NCBI GenBank assembly: GCA_963704565.1
Contig: OY969917.1
Location: 3,658,001-3,722,000 of the forward strand
Length of the DNA: 64,000 nt
Direction of reading: 5' to 3'
Origin: Rhodoblastus sp963704565
GTDB taxonomy: Bacteria > Pseudomonadota > Alphaproteobacteria > Rhizobiales > Beijerinckiaceae
Shown here: positions 50,087 through 59,003 of the stretch, one piece after another
How the letters are laid out: every line of letters starts with the position of its first letter
Position numbering within the stretch: position 1 is the first letter of the stretch
Position numbers and translations under genes: made by a program
Notes under the pieces: model-generated
Database searches by the model: none
What the model was told of the DNA's origin: nothing
The model's input: the letters and a program-made list of their open reading frames with translations, nothing else

Positions 50087-51467
50087 ATGACCAAGCGGAC
50101 GACAGAGCGCAAGGGGATGGCGGGCTTCTTCCGCGCGGCGCTCGCGCTTGCCTTGCTGTGCCTCGCGGCGCCTTCGCGCGCGCAGGCTCCGGCCCCGCCG
50201 AGCCCGCCGGCGCCGTCCGACAAAAAGGCCGCCGATCTTGAGGCCAAACGCCATGATTTTCAGGGCGTGCGGGACAATCTCGCCCAGTCCGAGGCGCGGA
50301 AGATGAAGATTGAGGACGAGATCTTCTCTTATCGCAACGATCGCGCCAAGCTGGTGTCGGCGCTGATCGACGCCAAGAACAAGATCGAGGACGCCGAGGC
50401 GAAGGTGGCGGAAAGCCAGAGCCGGCTCGACACGCTCACCGGCAGCGAAAGCGCGATCCGGCGCTCGCTGGAGAGCCGGCGCGGCGTGCTGATCGAAGTG
50501 CTCGCGGCCTTGCAGCGCATGGGCCGCAAGCCGCCGCCGGCGCTGCTCGCCGAGCCGGAGGATGTCTTGCGCGCGATTCGCGCCTCGATGCTGCTCGGCG
50601 CCGTCCTGCCCGAGCTGCGCTCGGAAACCGAGGCGCTAGCCAGCGATCTCCAGGATCTGGTGTCGCTGCGCGAATCGATCGCGCGGGAAAAGGCCGATCT
50701 CGCCGCCGGATTGCAGGCGCGGCGCGACGAGCGCGCCAGGCTCGAAGCCTTGATCGTGGCGCGGCAAAAATCGATCGGCGTGGCGCGCGAGGCGCTCACC
50801 GCCGAACAGGCCAGGGAAAAGGCGCTTGCCGGCCAGGCCGCCAATCTCAAGGATTTGATCGCGCGGATGGAGACCGAACTCGAATTCGGCGCGCAAGGCG
50901 GCGGAAGAGGCGCGCAAGGCGGACGCGGATCGCGCCAAACTCAGCCAGGAGCAGATCGAGGAGGCGAAAAAGCGTTTCGCCGAGGCGGCGTCGCGCGATC
51001 CGGCCCGGCTCGCCCCGGCCATCGCCTTCGCCGACACCAAAGGCATGTTGTCGCTGCCCGCGCCGGGAACGATCGTCAAATATTACGGCGCGCCGAGCGA
51101 TTTCGGCGGCGTCGAGAAGGGACTCTCGCTCGCCACCCGCGCCAACGCCATTGTTTCGGCGCCAAGCGATGGCTATATCGCCTTCAGCGGTCCCTGGCGC
51201 AGTTTCGGGCAACTCTTGATCATTAACGCCGGCGGCGGCTACTATGTCGTCCTGGCGGGAATGGCGCGAGTCGATGTGGCTGTGGGACAGTTCGTCCTTG
51301 CCGGCGAGCCCGTCGGAAACATGGGGGATGGCGCGACGAAAACCGCCGCGGCGGTCGCGATTGGCGCGACGCAGCCGGTTCTTTATGTCGAGTTTCGGAA
51401 AGATGGAGCGGCCATCGACCCCGGTCCCTGGTGGTCGAAGTCGGAGATGCAAAGGGTTCGCGGATAA
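50087..51467 (+). pseudogene. Murein hydrolase activator EnvC-like (M23 peptidase), frameshifted
   Basis: The first frame gives a signal peptide ('ALALALLCLAAPSRAQA') and a long coiled coil up to 'ARMETELE'. The next bases GAATTCGGCG throw the frame off; removing one T at 50885/50886 restores 'ESARKAAEEARKADADRAKLSQEQ' and the C-terminal LytM/M23 domain ('PAPGTIVKYYGAP', 'VSAPSDGYIAFSGPW', 'VLAGM') to the stop at 51465-51467. The restored protein would have EnvC length (about 460) and activates amidases at division. The frameshift may be real or a sequencing error. The stop overlaps the ctpA start, as in intact loci. Confidence 0.8.
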
Positions 51468-53011
51468 TGCGCAAGACATCGCTGGTTCTGCTGGGCGTCG
51501 CCATGGGCGCGTCGGCTGTCGTCGTCGGCTCGCATACGGGGATTTCGCGCGGCGGATCGGCCGTGGCGGAATCGGCGGCGGTCTATCGCAGCCTCAATCT
51601 GTTCGGCGATGTGTTCGACAAGGTCCGCGAGGATTATGTCGAAAAGCCGGACGACAAGAAAATGGTCGAATCGGCGATCTCCGGCATGCTGACCTCGCTC
51701 GATCCCCATTCGAGCTATATGGACGCCAAGAGCTTCCAGGACATGCAGGTCCAGACGCGCGGCGCCTTCGGCGGCCTCGGCATCGAGGTCATGGAGGAGA
51801 ACGGCATGGTCAAGGTCGTGTCCCCGATCGACGACACCCCGGCGGCGCACGCCGGCATTCTCGCGGGCGACCTGATCACCGCCATCGACGGCGAGAGCGT
51901 TCAGGGCATGACCCTGAACCAGGCGGTCGACAAGATGCGCGGCGAGGTCAACACCAGCGTCAAGCTGACCCTCGAGCGCGGCCCCAAGAAGCAGAAGCTC
52001 GACGTCAACCTGACCCGCGCCATCATCCATATCAAGTCGGTGCGCTCGCATGTGGACAAGCCCGACATCGGCTATATCCGCATCACCCAGTTCACCGAAC
52101 AGACCTATGACGGCCTCAAGGAGGCGATGGAGCAGCTCCAGAAGGATATTCCCGCCGACAAGTTCAAGGGCTACGTTCTCGACCTGCGCAACAATCCCGG
52201 CGGCCTGCTCGACCAGTCGGTGGCGGTGGTCAACGCCTTCATCGACCATGGCGAGATCGTCTCGACCCGCGGCCGCAACGCCGACGAGACCCAGCGCTAC
52301 AATGCGCGGCCCAACATGGACATCTCGCATGGCCAGCCGCTGGTGGTGCTGATCAACGGCGGATCGGCCTCGGCTTCGGAAATCGTGTCCGGCGCCTTGC
52401 AGGACCACAAGCGCGCGACGCTGCTCGGCTCGCGCTCCTTCGGCAAGGGCTCGGTCCAGACTATCATTCCGCTCGGCCAGGACAATGGCGCCCTGCGGCT
52501 GACCACGGCGCGCTATTACACGCCCTCGGGCCGTTCGATCCAGGCCAAGGGCATCGAGCCCGACGTCACCATTCTCGAGGATACGCCGCCCGACCTCAAG
52601 GGCAAGGACGACACCAAGGGCGAGGCCTCGCTCCAGGGCCATTTGAAGAACGGGCCCGAAGAGGAGCACGGCTCGCAGGCCTATGTCCCGGCGGACGAAT
52701 CCAAGGACAGGGCTTTGCACGCCGCCTACGACCTGCTGCGCGGAACCAAAACCCTGGCCATGCTCAAGCAGGACGCCGCGGCCGCCGAAGCTGCTGAAAA
52801 GTCCGCGCAAAAGACCGCCGAAGCCAAGAAGGACGCCGACAAGACCGAGGCCAAGTCCGAGGCCAAGTCCGACGATGCGTCCGCGGGCAAGAGCGACGCG
52901 GCCACGCCGGCTCCCAAGGCGCCCGCGCCGGTCGTCGCCCCCGCGCCGCCGGCCGGGCCGTCGAGCCAACCGGTTCTCAAGCCGGGGCCTTCCGACGACA
53001 AGTCGAAATGA
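51467..53011 (+). CDS. ctpA: C-terminal processing peptidase CtpA (S41 family)
   Basis: A 514-residue exported serine protease. After a signal or anchor helix come the N-terminal helical part ('DPHSSYMDAKSF'), a PDZ domain (about 90-170, 'GGLGIEVMEENGMVKVVSPIDDTPA'), and the catalytic core with 'YVLDLRNNPGGLL', nucleophile Ser in 'NGGSASASEIVSGAL' and Lys in 'RSFGKGSVQT'. A long Lys/Ala/Pro-rich tail (about 430-514) is unusual in composition but common in this order. Such proteases cut periplasmic or murein-hydrolase proteins. The ATG overlaps the envC-like stop (TAATG). Confidence 0.92.
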   Translation: MRKTSLVLLGVAMGASAVVVGSHTGISRGGSAVAESAAVYRSLNLFGDVFDKVREDYVEKPDDKKMVESAISGMLTSLDPHSSYMDAKSFQDMQVQTRGAFGGLGIEVMEENGMVKVVSPIDDTPAAHAGILAGDLITAIDGESVQGMTLNQAVDKMRGEVNTSVKLTLERGPKKQKLDVNLTRAIIHIKSVRSHVDKPDIGYIRITQFTEQTYDGLKEAMEQLQKDIPADKFKGYVLDLRNNPGGLLDQSVAVVNAFIDHGEIVSTRGRNADETQRYNARPNMDISHGQPLVVLINGGSASASEIVSGALQDHKRATLLGSRSFGKGSVQTIIPLGQDNGALRLTTARYYTPSGRSIQAKGIEPDVTILEDTPPDLKGKDDTKGEASLQGHLKNGPEEEHGSQAYVPADESKDRALHAAYDLLRGTKTLAMLKQDAAAAEAAEKSAQKTAEAKKDADKTEAKSEAKSDDASAGKSDAATPAPKAPAPVVAPAPPAGPSSQPVLKPGPSDDKSK

Positions 53012-53049
53012 TCCTGCGCTGAAGTCTCGACGGGCCCGGTTCGCTTCAC

Positions 53050-53153
53050 TAGGGCATTTTCCGTTCCTTCGGAATCGGAAGAATGCTCTAGCTTATTGTT
53101 TCAACGCATATTCTTGTCCAAAAAGTCTGCAACTTTTTGGAAATATGCTCTAG
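53050..53153. repeat. Double palindromic intergenic repeat, 'AGGGCATTTTCC' type (copy 2)
   Basis: Reads AGGGCATTTTCCGTTCC...GGAAGAATGCTCT, then ACGCATATTCTTGTCC and the stem CCAAAAAGT..ACTTTTTGG, ending ATATGCTCTAG. It is the same family as 32387-32490 in the opposite order, between ctpA and the deacetylase-like gene. Confidence 0.75.
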
Positions 53154-53200
53154 CCTGAACGAACCGGGCCCGCCTGATTCGGCCCCATTGCGAGACGGCC

Positions 53201-54385
53201 ATGCTCGACGATTTCGACCGCCCGCTGGGACAGGACCGCCCGCCGCCGCCCGATCCGGGGCTGGGCGGCTGGCGGATCGGGGCGCTTGCGCTGGGGCTGG
53301 TCGGCGCGGTCGTCGGCGGCGTTTCCCTCTTTTCGGTCGGCGATCGGGGCGCCGGCGGCGAGCCCGAAGCCTATGCCGTGATCCAGCCGGCGCCTCCGGC
53401 GCCGCCGCCCGCCCCGCCGGCGCCCGCGGCCGCGCCCAAGGATGTCGCCGACGCCGCGTCTGCGTTCGACGTGGAAAACGGGGTCAAGGTGGTGCGCGGC
53501 GACGCCGGCGGAGCGGAAGGCTATGTCATCCACGTGCCCGGCGCGGAGAGCGCGTCGGCGCTGACGCCGGCGCCCGACGAACGCCTCGTCGAAAAAAGCC
53601 GCTTTGGCTCCTTGCCGCGTCGCGGTCGCGACGGCGCCGCGCCGGCCGCCGTCTATGCCCGGCCGCTGTCGCTCCAGCCCGCCTTCAAGCCGGGAACGCC
53701 GCGCGTCGCCATTCTGGTCGCCGGCATGGGTCTGGATCGCGCCGCCACTGAAGACGCCATCCGGCGCCTGCCGCCCGAAGTCAGCCTGGCTTTCGCGCCC
53801 TATGGCGCCGAGGCGGGGCGGCAGGCGGCGGAGGCGCGGGCGGCGGGCCATGAAATTCTGCTCCAGGCGCCGATGGAGCCGTTCAATCCGGCGGATTCGC
53901 CGGGTCCGCACGTCCTGCGGGTCGGCGACGCCGCCCGGGCGATTGAGGATCTGCATTGGCAGATGAGCCGCTTCGCCGGCTATATCGGGCTGGTGAATTT
54001 TCTTGGCGGGCGGTTCACCGCCGACCAGGACGCGACGCAGGCGCTGATGAAGGAGCTGGCCGATCGCGGCCTCGATTATGTCGATGACGGCTCCTCGCCG
54101 CAGAGCCTCGCCATGGAGGCCGCGCTCGCCAACGGCGTCGGCTTCGCCAAAGCCGATCTTCAACTCGACGCCGCGCGCGGTCCGGCGGCGATCGACGCGG
54201 CCTTGTTCCGGCTGGAGACCCTGGCGCGCCAGAACGGCGTCGCGATCGGTTTCGCCGCCGGACTGCCCGAGGCGAGCGACCGCATCGCGCGTTTCGCCGC
54301 CGATCTCAAGCGCGACGGCGTGGTTCTCATCCCGGTCTCGGCCGCGCTCGGCGCCGAGGCTCTCGTCAGCAGCGATAAGAGGTGA
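53201..54385 (+). CDS. YibQ-type divergent polysaccharide deacetylase
   Basis: A 394-residue protein with one N-terminal membrane helix (about 23-43), a Pro/Ala-rich linker, and a divergent deacetylase domain ('RVAILVAGMGLDRAATEDAIRRLPPEVSLAFAPYG', 'ILLQAPMEP', 'GYIGLVNFLGGRFTAD'). The family is often encoded beside envC and ctpA, as here, and is thought to act on cell-wall or polysaccharide substrates in the periplasm; activity is not proven. The gene ends four bases before the rppH TTG. Confidence 0.85.
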   Translation: MLDDFDRPLGQDRPPPPDPGLGGWRIGALALGLVGAVVGGVSLFSVGDRGAGGEPEAYAVIQPAPPAPPPAPPAPAAAPKDVADAASAFDVENGVKVVRGDAGGAEGYVIHVPGAESASALTPAPDERLVEKSRFGSLPRRGRDGAAPAAVYARPLSLQPAFKPGTPRVAILVAGMGLDRAATEDAIRRLPPEVSLAFAPYGAEAGRQAAEARAAGHEILLQAPMEPFNPADSPGPHVLRVGDAARAIEDLHWQMSRFAGYIGLVNFLGGRFTADQDATQALMKELADRGLDYVDDGSSPQSLAMEAALANGVGFAKADLQLDAARGPAAIDAALFRLETLARQNGVAIGFAAGLPEASDRIARFAADLKRDGVVLIPVSAALGAEALVSSDKR

Positions 54386-54389
54386 CCCT

Positions 54390-54899
54390 TTGATCGAAGC
54401 TTTGGCCTATCGCCCCTGTGTCGGCATCATGCTGCTCAATGCGCAAGGATTGGTTTTCGTCGGCCGGCGCAAATCCAAACGGTCGGCGAATTTGATTCAG
54501 GCCGAATATGAATGGCAGATGCCCCAGGGCGGCATCGACGACGGCGAGACGCCCTATCGCGCGGCGCTGCGCGAATTGCGCGAGGAAACCGGGGTGCGCA
54601 GCGTGAGCTTTCTCGTCGAGTCGCCCGACTGGCTCAGCTACGATCTGCCGGGCGACGTCACCAAGAAAACCTGGCGGGGCCGGTTTCGCGGCCAGACGCA
54701 GAAATGGTTCGCGCTGCGTTTCACCGGCGAGGAGTCCGAGATCAATATCGATGCGCCGGACGGCCACAAGCCCGAATTCGACGCCTGGCGCTGGGAGCGG
54801 ATGGAGCGCCTGCCGGAACTGATCGTTCCCTTCAAGCGCCGGGTTTATGAAACGGTCTGCGCGCGTTTCGCCGAATATGCCGCGCCCGATCACCCCTGA
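54390..54899 (+). CDS. rppH: RNA pyrophosphohydrolase RppH, TTG start
   Basis: A 169-residue Nudix hydrolase that removes pyrophosphate from mRNA 5' ends and so triggers decay. It begins 'IEALAYRPCVGIMLLN' and carries the Nudix box 'GGIDDGETPYRAALRELREETGV' split around residues 44-66. The first ATG in frame (54429) would cut off the first strand, so the TTG at 54390, with AGAGGTGA four bases upstream, is the likely start. It overlaps the convergent TPR gene by ten bases at the 3' ends. Confidence 0.92.
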   Translation: MIEALAYRPCVGIMLLNAQGLVFVGRRKSKRSANLIQAEYEWQMPQGGIDDGETPYRAALRELREETGVRSVSFLVESPDWLSYDLPGDVTKKTWRGRFRGQTQKWFALRFTGEESEINIDAPDGHKPEFDAWRWERMERLPELIVPFKRRVYETVCARFAEYAAPDHP

Positions 54900-55750
54900 A
54901 CGCGGCCAATGCCCTCGCGCGCGACCGGCTCGTTGGGGTCGAGAGACAAAGCGCGCTGGTAGTTCAGCAGAGCCTTGGCCCGGTCGCCCTGTTTCTCATA
55001 GGCGAGGCCGAGGCCGGCCCAGGCGTCGGCGTTGCGGTTGTCGACGTTCAGCGCGGCGTTGAAGTCCTCGATCGCCTTGTCCGGCTTGCCGAGGGCGATC
55101 TGGCTCTCGCCCCGCGCCTCGTAAGGCGCGGCATGGAACGGATCGCGGTCGATCGCATTGTCGAAATCGGTGACGGCGCGGGCGTTGTCGCCCTTCTTCT
55201 GGTAGATCAAGCCTCGTGCGTGAAAGGCCTGGGCGTTTTCGGGATTGAGGCGGATCGCCTGGTCGAGATCGCTCAAGGCGGCGTCGAGCTGGCCGCTGGC
55301 GCGTTCGAGATTGGCGCGGCCAAGATAGGCCGGGGCGTGGTTTGGATTGGCCTGGAGGGCGCGGGTGAAATCCTGCATCGCCGCGTCATTGGCGCCGGTC
55401 TGGCGTTCCGCCAGGGCGCGATTGGTATAGGCCGAAGCGTGGTTCGGATCGAGTTTGACGGCCTGCGAAAAATCCGCGATCGCCTGGCTGTAACGGCCGA
55501 TCTTGGCGTAAGCGACGCCGCGCGTGTTATAGGCCTCGGCGTCACTGGGATGGGCCGCCACGACCGCGTCCAGCGAAGCGATATTGGCCTCGGAAGCCTT
55601 GGGATCGTTGGTGGACAGCTCCGCATAGCCGGGGCCGCGGCCGCTGGGGATGGAATCGCAGCCGGCGAGCGGCGCGGCGAGGGCCGAAAGCGCAAAAACA
55701 ATGAGGTATTTGCGTTGACCCGCCCTGAAGTTCCTGGCCATGGCGATCAC
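54890..55750 (-). CDS. TPR-repeat lipoprotein
   Basis: A 286-residue exported protein with a lipoprotein signal ('VFALSALAAPLAGC', lipobox LAGC with Cys31) followed by about seven tetratricopeptide repeats ('AEAYNTRGVAYAKIGRYSQAIADFSQAVKLDPNHA' spread over residues 70-105, and further copies). Such proteins are scaffolds in the outer-membrane or periplasm, sometimes in cell-wall assembly. A GTG at 55750 has GGAG six bases before it and is taken as start; an ATG lies three codons later at 55741. Confidence 0.86.
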   Translation of the reverse strand: MIAMARNFRAGQRKYLIVFALSALAAPLAGCDSIPSGRGPGYAELSTNDPKASEANIASLDAVVAAHPSDAEAYNTRGVAYAKIGRYSQAIADFSQAVKLDPNHASAYTNRALAERQTGANDAAMQDFTRALQANPNHAPAYLGRANLERASGQLDAALSDLDQAIRLNPENAQAFHARGLIYQKKGDNARAVTDFDNAIDRDPFHAAPYEARGESQIALGKPDKAIEDFNAALNVDNRNADAWAGLGLAYEKQGDRAKALLNYQRALSLDPNEPVAREGIGRVQG

Positions 55751-56031
55751 AATCGGCTCCGGTGTGCTTCCTTCGCTTCCCGCGTCTGCTCAGAGTCCCG
55801 GCGCGAGAATGGGCGCGGCGCAAGCTAGCCCCGCAGGGTGTATATTTTCTTACCCGGCGTTTCGAAACGCCATGCGGAATCCGCGTCAGCCCTTCGGAAA
55901 TGGCTCCATGCCGCCCACCCGCGTCCTGCGCGACCGGCGTCCGGCAAAAACCGCGATCCTCGATGCGGGGCGCTCCTGTCGCGACGATTCCAGGGCTTTC
56001 GCATGGATCGCGCCGGAAAACGCGCCTGCAA

Positions 56032-56265
56032 TCAGCGGGCGACGACCTTGGCCTTCATGGGCAACAGGCCTTCGCGCTGCATCTTCTTGCGGGCGAGCTT
56101 GCGGGCGCGGCGCACGGCTTCGGCCTGCTCGCGGGCGCGCTTTTCGGACGGCTTTTCATAATGGCCGCGCAACTTCATTTCGCGGAAGATGCCCTCGCGC
56201 TGCATCTTCTTCTTGAGCGCCTTGAGAGCCTGATCGACATTGTTGTCGCGAACGAGAACTTGCAC
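56032..56265 (-). CDS. rpsU: 30S ribosomal protein bS21
   Basis: A 77-residue, very basic protein beginning 'MQVLVRDNNVDQALKALKKKMQREG', typical of alphaproteobacterial S21, with the C-terminal 'RKLARKKMQREGLLP'. It binds the 3' domain of 16S rRNA near the anti-Shine-Dalgarno region. Length and sequence are normal. It stands alone, with a 281-bp gene-free stretch downstream (55751-56031). Confidence 0.95.
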   Translation of the reverse strand: MQVLVRDNNVDQALKALKKKMQREGIFREMKLRGHYEKPSEKRAREQAEAVRRARKLARKKMQREGLLPMKAKVVAR

Positions 56266-56765
56266 GCCGGATTCCTGTGGTTGAAAGACCGCCGCCGTCG
56301 CGCTGCTTGAACGCGAAGGCCGCCAGCCGCATGTGAAAAGAATAAGCAGCGCTTACGGAGCGCAGGACCGTTGCGTTTCGGATAACAGAATCCCGGTCGC
56401 CTGTCCAGCCGGCTCCCGGCCTGTCCGTCGGGCCGCGGCGTGGAAGGGCAGGGGCGAGCAACATGCGGGCGAGCAGCGTTTGAGGTCCATCGCGCAGTCG
56501 CCCTGACAGCCTTCCGTTGTGTAATAGCAACGGAGCGGCCCTGTTAACCAAAACATATTTGGCTGGCTTCCGTTGCGAAGCGGCGCGCGTCGCTCGAATC
56601 GCCTCAAGCCTTAACCTCTTGGATGATTCCGCTTGCTTAGATCTTCGGCCTTTTTGCTGCGCCGACGGCGCACAAAAGTGTGAGGCGTTGTTTTTTCGCC
56701 GCCTTGCAGCAAAACTTATGGTAAGCTAACAATGACCGTCTGATGGAATTCGATCGGGAGCTTTC
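56266..56765. other. Gene-free spacer between rpsU and the type I secretion genes
   Basis: Neither strand shows a supported gene. The right half (56520-56740) is richer in A and T, with runs such as TTGTTTTTTCG and CTTATGGTAAGCTAAC, and should hold the promoter of the ABC transporter gene, whose ATG at 56766 follows GGGAG. The left part should hold the rpsU promoter. No clear boxes could be fixed. Confidence 0.4.
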
Positions 56766-59003
56766 ATGACCTTGACGCTTTCCCCCGGCCCAGGCGTCGC
56801 CAAGCGCGTCGATTCGTCCGCGCTGGAGTGCCTGACGATCGTCGGCGCGATGCAGGGATTGCAGCTGACGGTTCCGCAGATCGTCCAGGACAATGCGCTC
56901 GAGAGCGCCGAGATCGATTATCCGCGGCTCGTGCATTGCGCCCGCCACGCGGGCATGAAGGCAAAGGCGCTGCATCTCGATATGGAGGGGCTGGCTTATC
57001 TGGACAAGGCGCTTCCGGCGATTGTCCGGTTGAAAACCGGGGCCAGCATGGTGCTGGTCGACATGAACGCGCGTCACGAGGAATATCCTCAGGTCGTGAC
57101 CTTGCGCGATCCTTATGCGGCGGCCGACGCTTTGTTGACGCTCGACTGGCTGCAGTTCCAGGAAGCCTGGTCGGGCGATGTCGTTCTGGCGCGCCGCGAA
57201 TACGATCTGTTCGATGAGGAAAAGCCCTTCGGGCTGGAGCTGATCTGGACGCTGATCGCGCGGGAGCGGAAAATCGTCCGCGACATTTCGATTTCCGCCT
57301 TCGCATTGAGTTTGTTCGCTCTGGCGCCGATTATTTTCTGGATGACGATCAGCAATCATGTGATTTATTACAAGTCGCTGTCCACTCTCGCGGTGCTTTG
57401 CGCCGGCATGGCGGTGATTATCGTCTCCGAGGCGGCGTTCACTTATCTGCGCAGCTTTCTTCTGCTTTTTCTGGCTTCGCGTGTCGACACGAGGCTCTCC
57501 GAATATGTGTTCGATCGCGTCATCCAATTGCCTGTCGATTATTTCGAGCGGACACAGCTCGGCCAGACCATGCATGACATCAACGAAGTCTGGAAGATCC
57601 GCGAATTCCTGACCGGCCAGGTGTTCGGAGTCGTTCTCAACTCCCTGGTGCTGCTGATCTTCCTGCCGGTGATGTTTGCGATCAGCCCGTTGCTGACCGC
57701 TATCGTTCTCGCTTTCTGCGTCTTGATCGTGCTCTGGCTCCTCGCCATTCTGCCGCATATCCGCAAGGCGAACGGCGCCGTCGTCGCGGCCGAAACCCGG
57801 CGCGGCTCGTTTCTCTACCAGACGCTGGCGGGCATTCGGACGGTCAAGTCCCTGTCGCTCGAGAGCCGGCAGCGGAAGATGTGGGACGCCCATGTCGCGC
57901 AATGCGCCAAGGCGCGCGACCATTTGTCCTGGATGAGCGCCGTCACCAGGACCGGCGTGGTTCCGCTCGAACGTCTCGCCGTCACCGGCGCTTTCGCCAT
58001 CGGCGTCTATATCGCGATCACCAGCGCCGACGGCGGCGTGATGATCGGCTCGCTCTTCGCCTTCATGATGCTCTCGCAACGTGTCGCCGGGCCTCTGATG
58101 CAGATGGCGAGCCTGATCACCAACGGCGACGAAGCGCGCGTCGCGGTCGAAATCGTCAAGGGGCTGGTCAACCGGCCGAAAGAGGAGGGCCATGGCGAGA
58201 AAGGCATCAGGAAGCCGCTTCAGGGCGAAGTCGAATTCAGCAAGGTCCGCTTTACCTATTCCGGCAGCCTGACGCCGGCCATCGACGACCTCAGCTTCCA
58301 GGTTCCGGTGGGAACGACGCTCGGCGTGGTCGGGCGAAGCGGGTCGGGCAAGACCACCGTGACGCGCCTGCTGCAGCGCCTGCATTCCGATTACGAAGGT
58401 CTGATCAAGATCGACGGCGTCGACGTCCGCGAATATAATATTTCGCATCTTCGCCGCAGCCTTGGCGTGGTTCTGCAGGAAAACTTTCTCTTCAGCGGCA
58501 CGATCCGCGAAAATATCGCGGCCGCGAAAGCGGATGCGACTTTCGACGATGTCGTTCGCGCCGCCCGTCTTTCCGGAGCGGAAGAATTCATCGATCGCCT
58601 GCCGCGAGGCTACGACACTTTCGTTTATGAAGGATCGCCCAATCTTTCCGGCGGCCAACGCCAGCGTCTGGCGATCGCGCGCGCCCTCATCGTCGATCCC
58701 CGCATTCTGATCCTCGACGAGGCGACCAGCGCGCTCGATCCAGACAGCGAGGCGATCGTCAACGCCAGCATCCGCAAGATCGCGCATGGACGCACGGTGA
58801 TCGCCATTTCGCACCGCCTGTCGTCGCTGGTTCATTCCGACGCCATTCTCGTCCTGGAGCAGGGCAAGTTCCTCGACTTGGGCACGCATCAGGAATTGCT
58901 CCAAAGGTGCGAGATTTATTCCGGTCTCTGGCATCAGCAGAACGGCCATATCGAGCGCGCCGCGGTGGCCCTCAGTTCGAAGGGAACGCGCGGTGTCTTC
59001 TAA
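56766..59003 (+). CDS. Type I secretion ABC transporter (HlyB/LapB-like)
   Basis: A 745-residue ABC exporter. An N-terminal C39-like domain (residues 1-150) lacks an evident catalytic cysteine-histidine pair, so it is a docking rather than protease domain. Then come six membrane helices (about 180-460) and an ATPase with Walker A 'GRSGSGKTTVTRLL', signature 'NLSGGQRQRLAIARAL' and Walker B 'ILILDEATSALD' plus 'AISHRLS'. It would export a protein or peptide with the adaptor encoded next. No RTX substrate or TolC-like gene is in view. The stop overlaps the next start by 11 bases. Confidence 0.9.
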   Translation: MTLTLSPGPGVAKRVDSSALECLTIVGAMQGLQLTVPQIVQDNALESAEIDYPRLVHCARHAGMKAKALHLDMEGLAYLDKALPAIVRLKTGASMVLVDMNARHEEYPQVVTLRDPYAAADALLTLDWLQFQEAWSGDVVLARREYDLFDEEKPFGLELIWTLIARERKIVRDISISAFALSLFALAPIIFWMTISNHVIYYKSLSTLAVLCAGMAVIIVSEAAFTYLRSFLLLFLASRVDTRLSEYVFDRVIQLPVDYFERTQLGQTMHDINEVWKIREFLTGQVFGVVLNSLVLLIFLPVMFAISPLLTAIVLAFCVLIVLWLLAILPHIRKANGAVVAAETRRGSFLYQTLAGIRTVKSLSLESRQRKMWDAHVAQCAKARDHLSWMSAVTRTGVVPLERLAVTGAFAIGVYIAITSADGGVMIGSLFAFMMLSQRVAGPLMQMASLITNGDEARVAVEIVKGLVNRPKEEGHGEKGIRKPLQGEVEFSKVRFTYSGSLTPAIDDLSFQVPVGTTLGVVGRSGSGKTTVTRLLQRLHSDYEGLIKIDGVDVREYNISHLRRSLGVVLQENFLFSGTIRENIAAAKADATFDDVVRAARLSGAEEFIDRLPRGYDTFVYEGSPNLSGGQRQRLAIARALIVDPRILILDEATSALDPDSEAIVNASIRKIAHGRTVIAISHRLSSLVHSDAILVLEQGKFLDLGTHQELLQRCEIYSGLWHQQNGHIERAAVALSSKGTRGVF

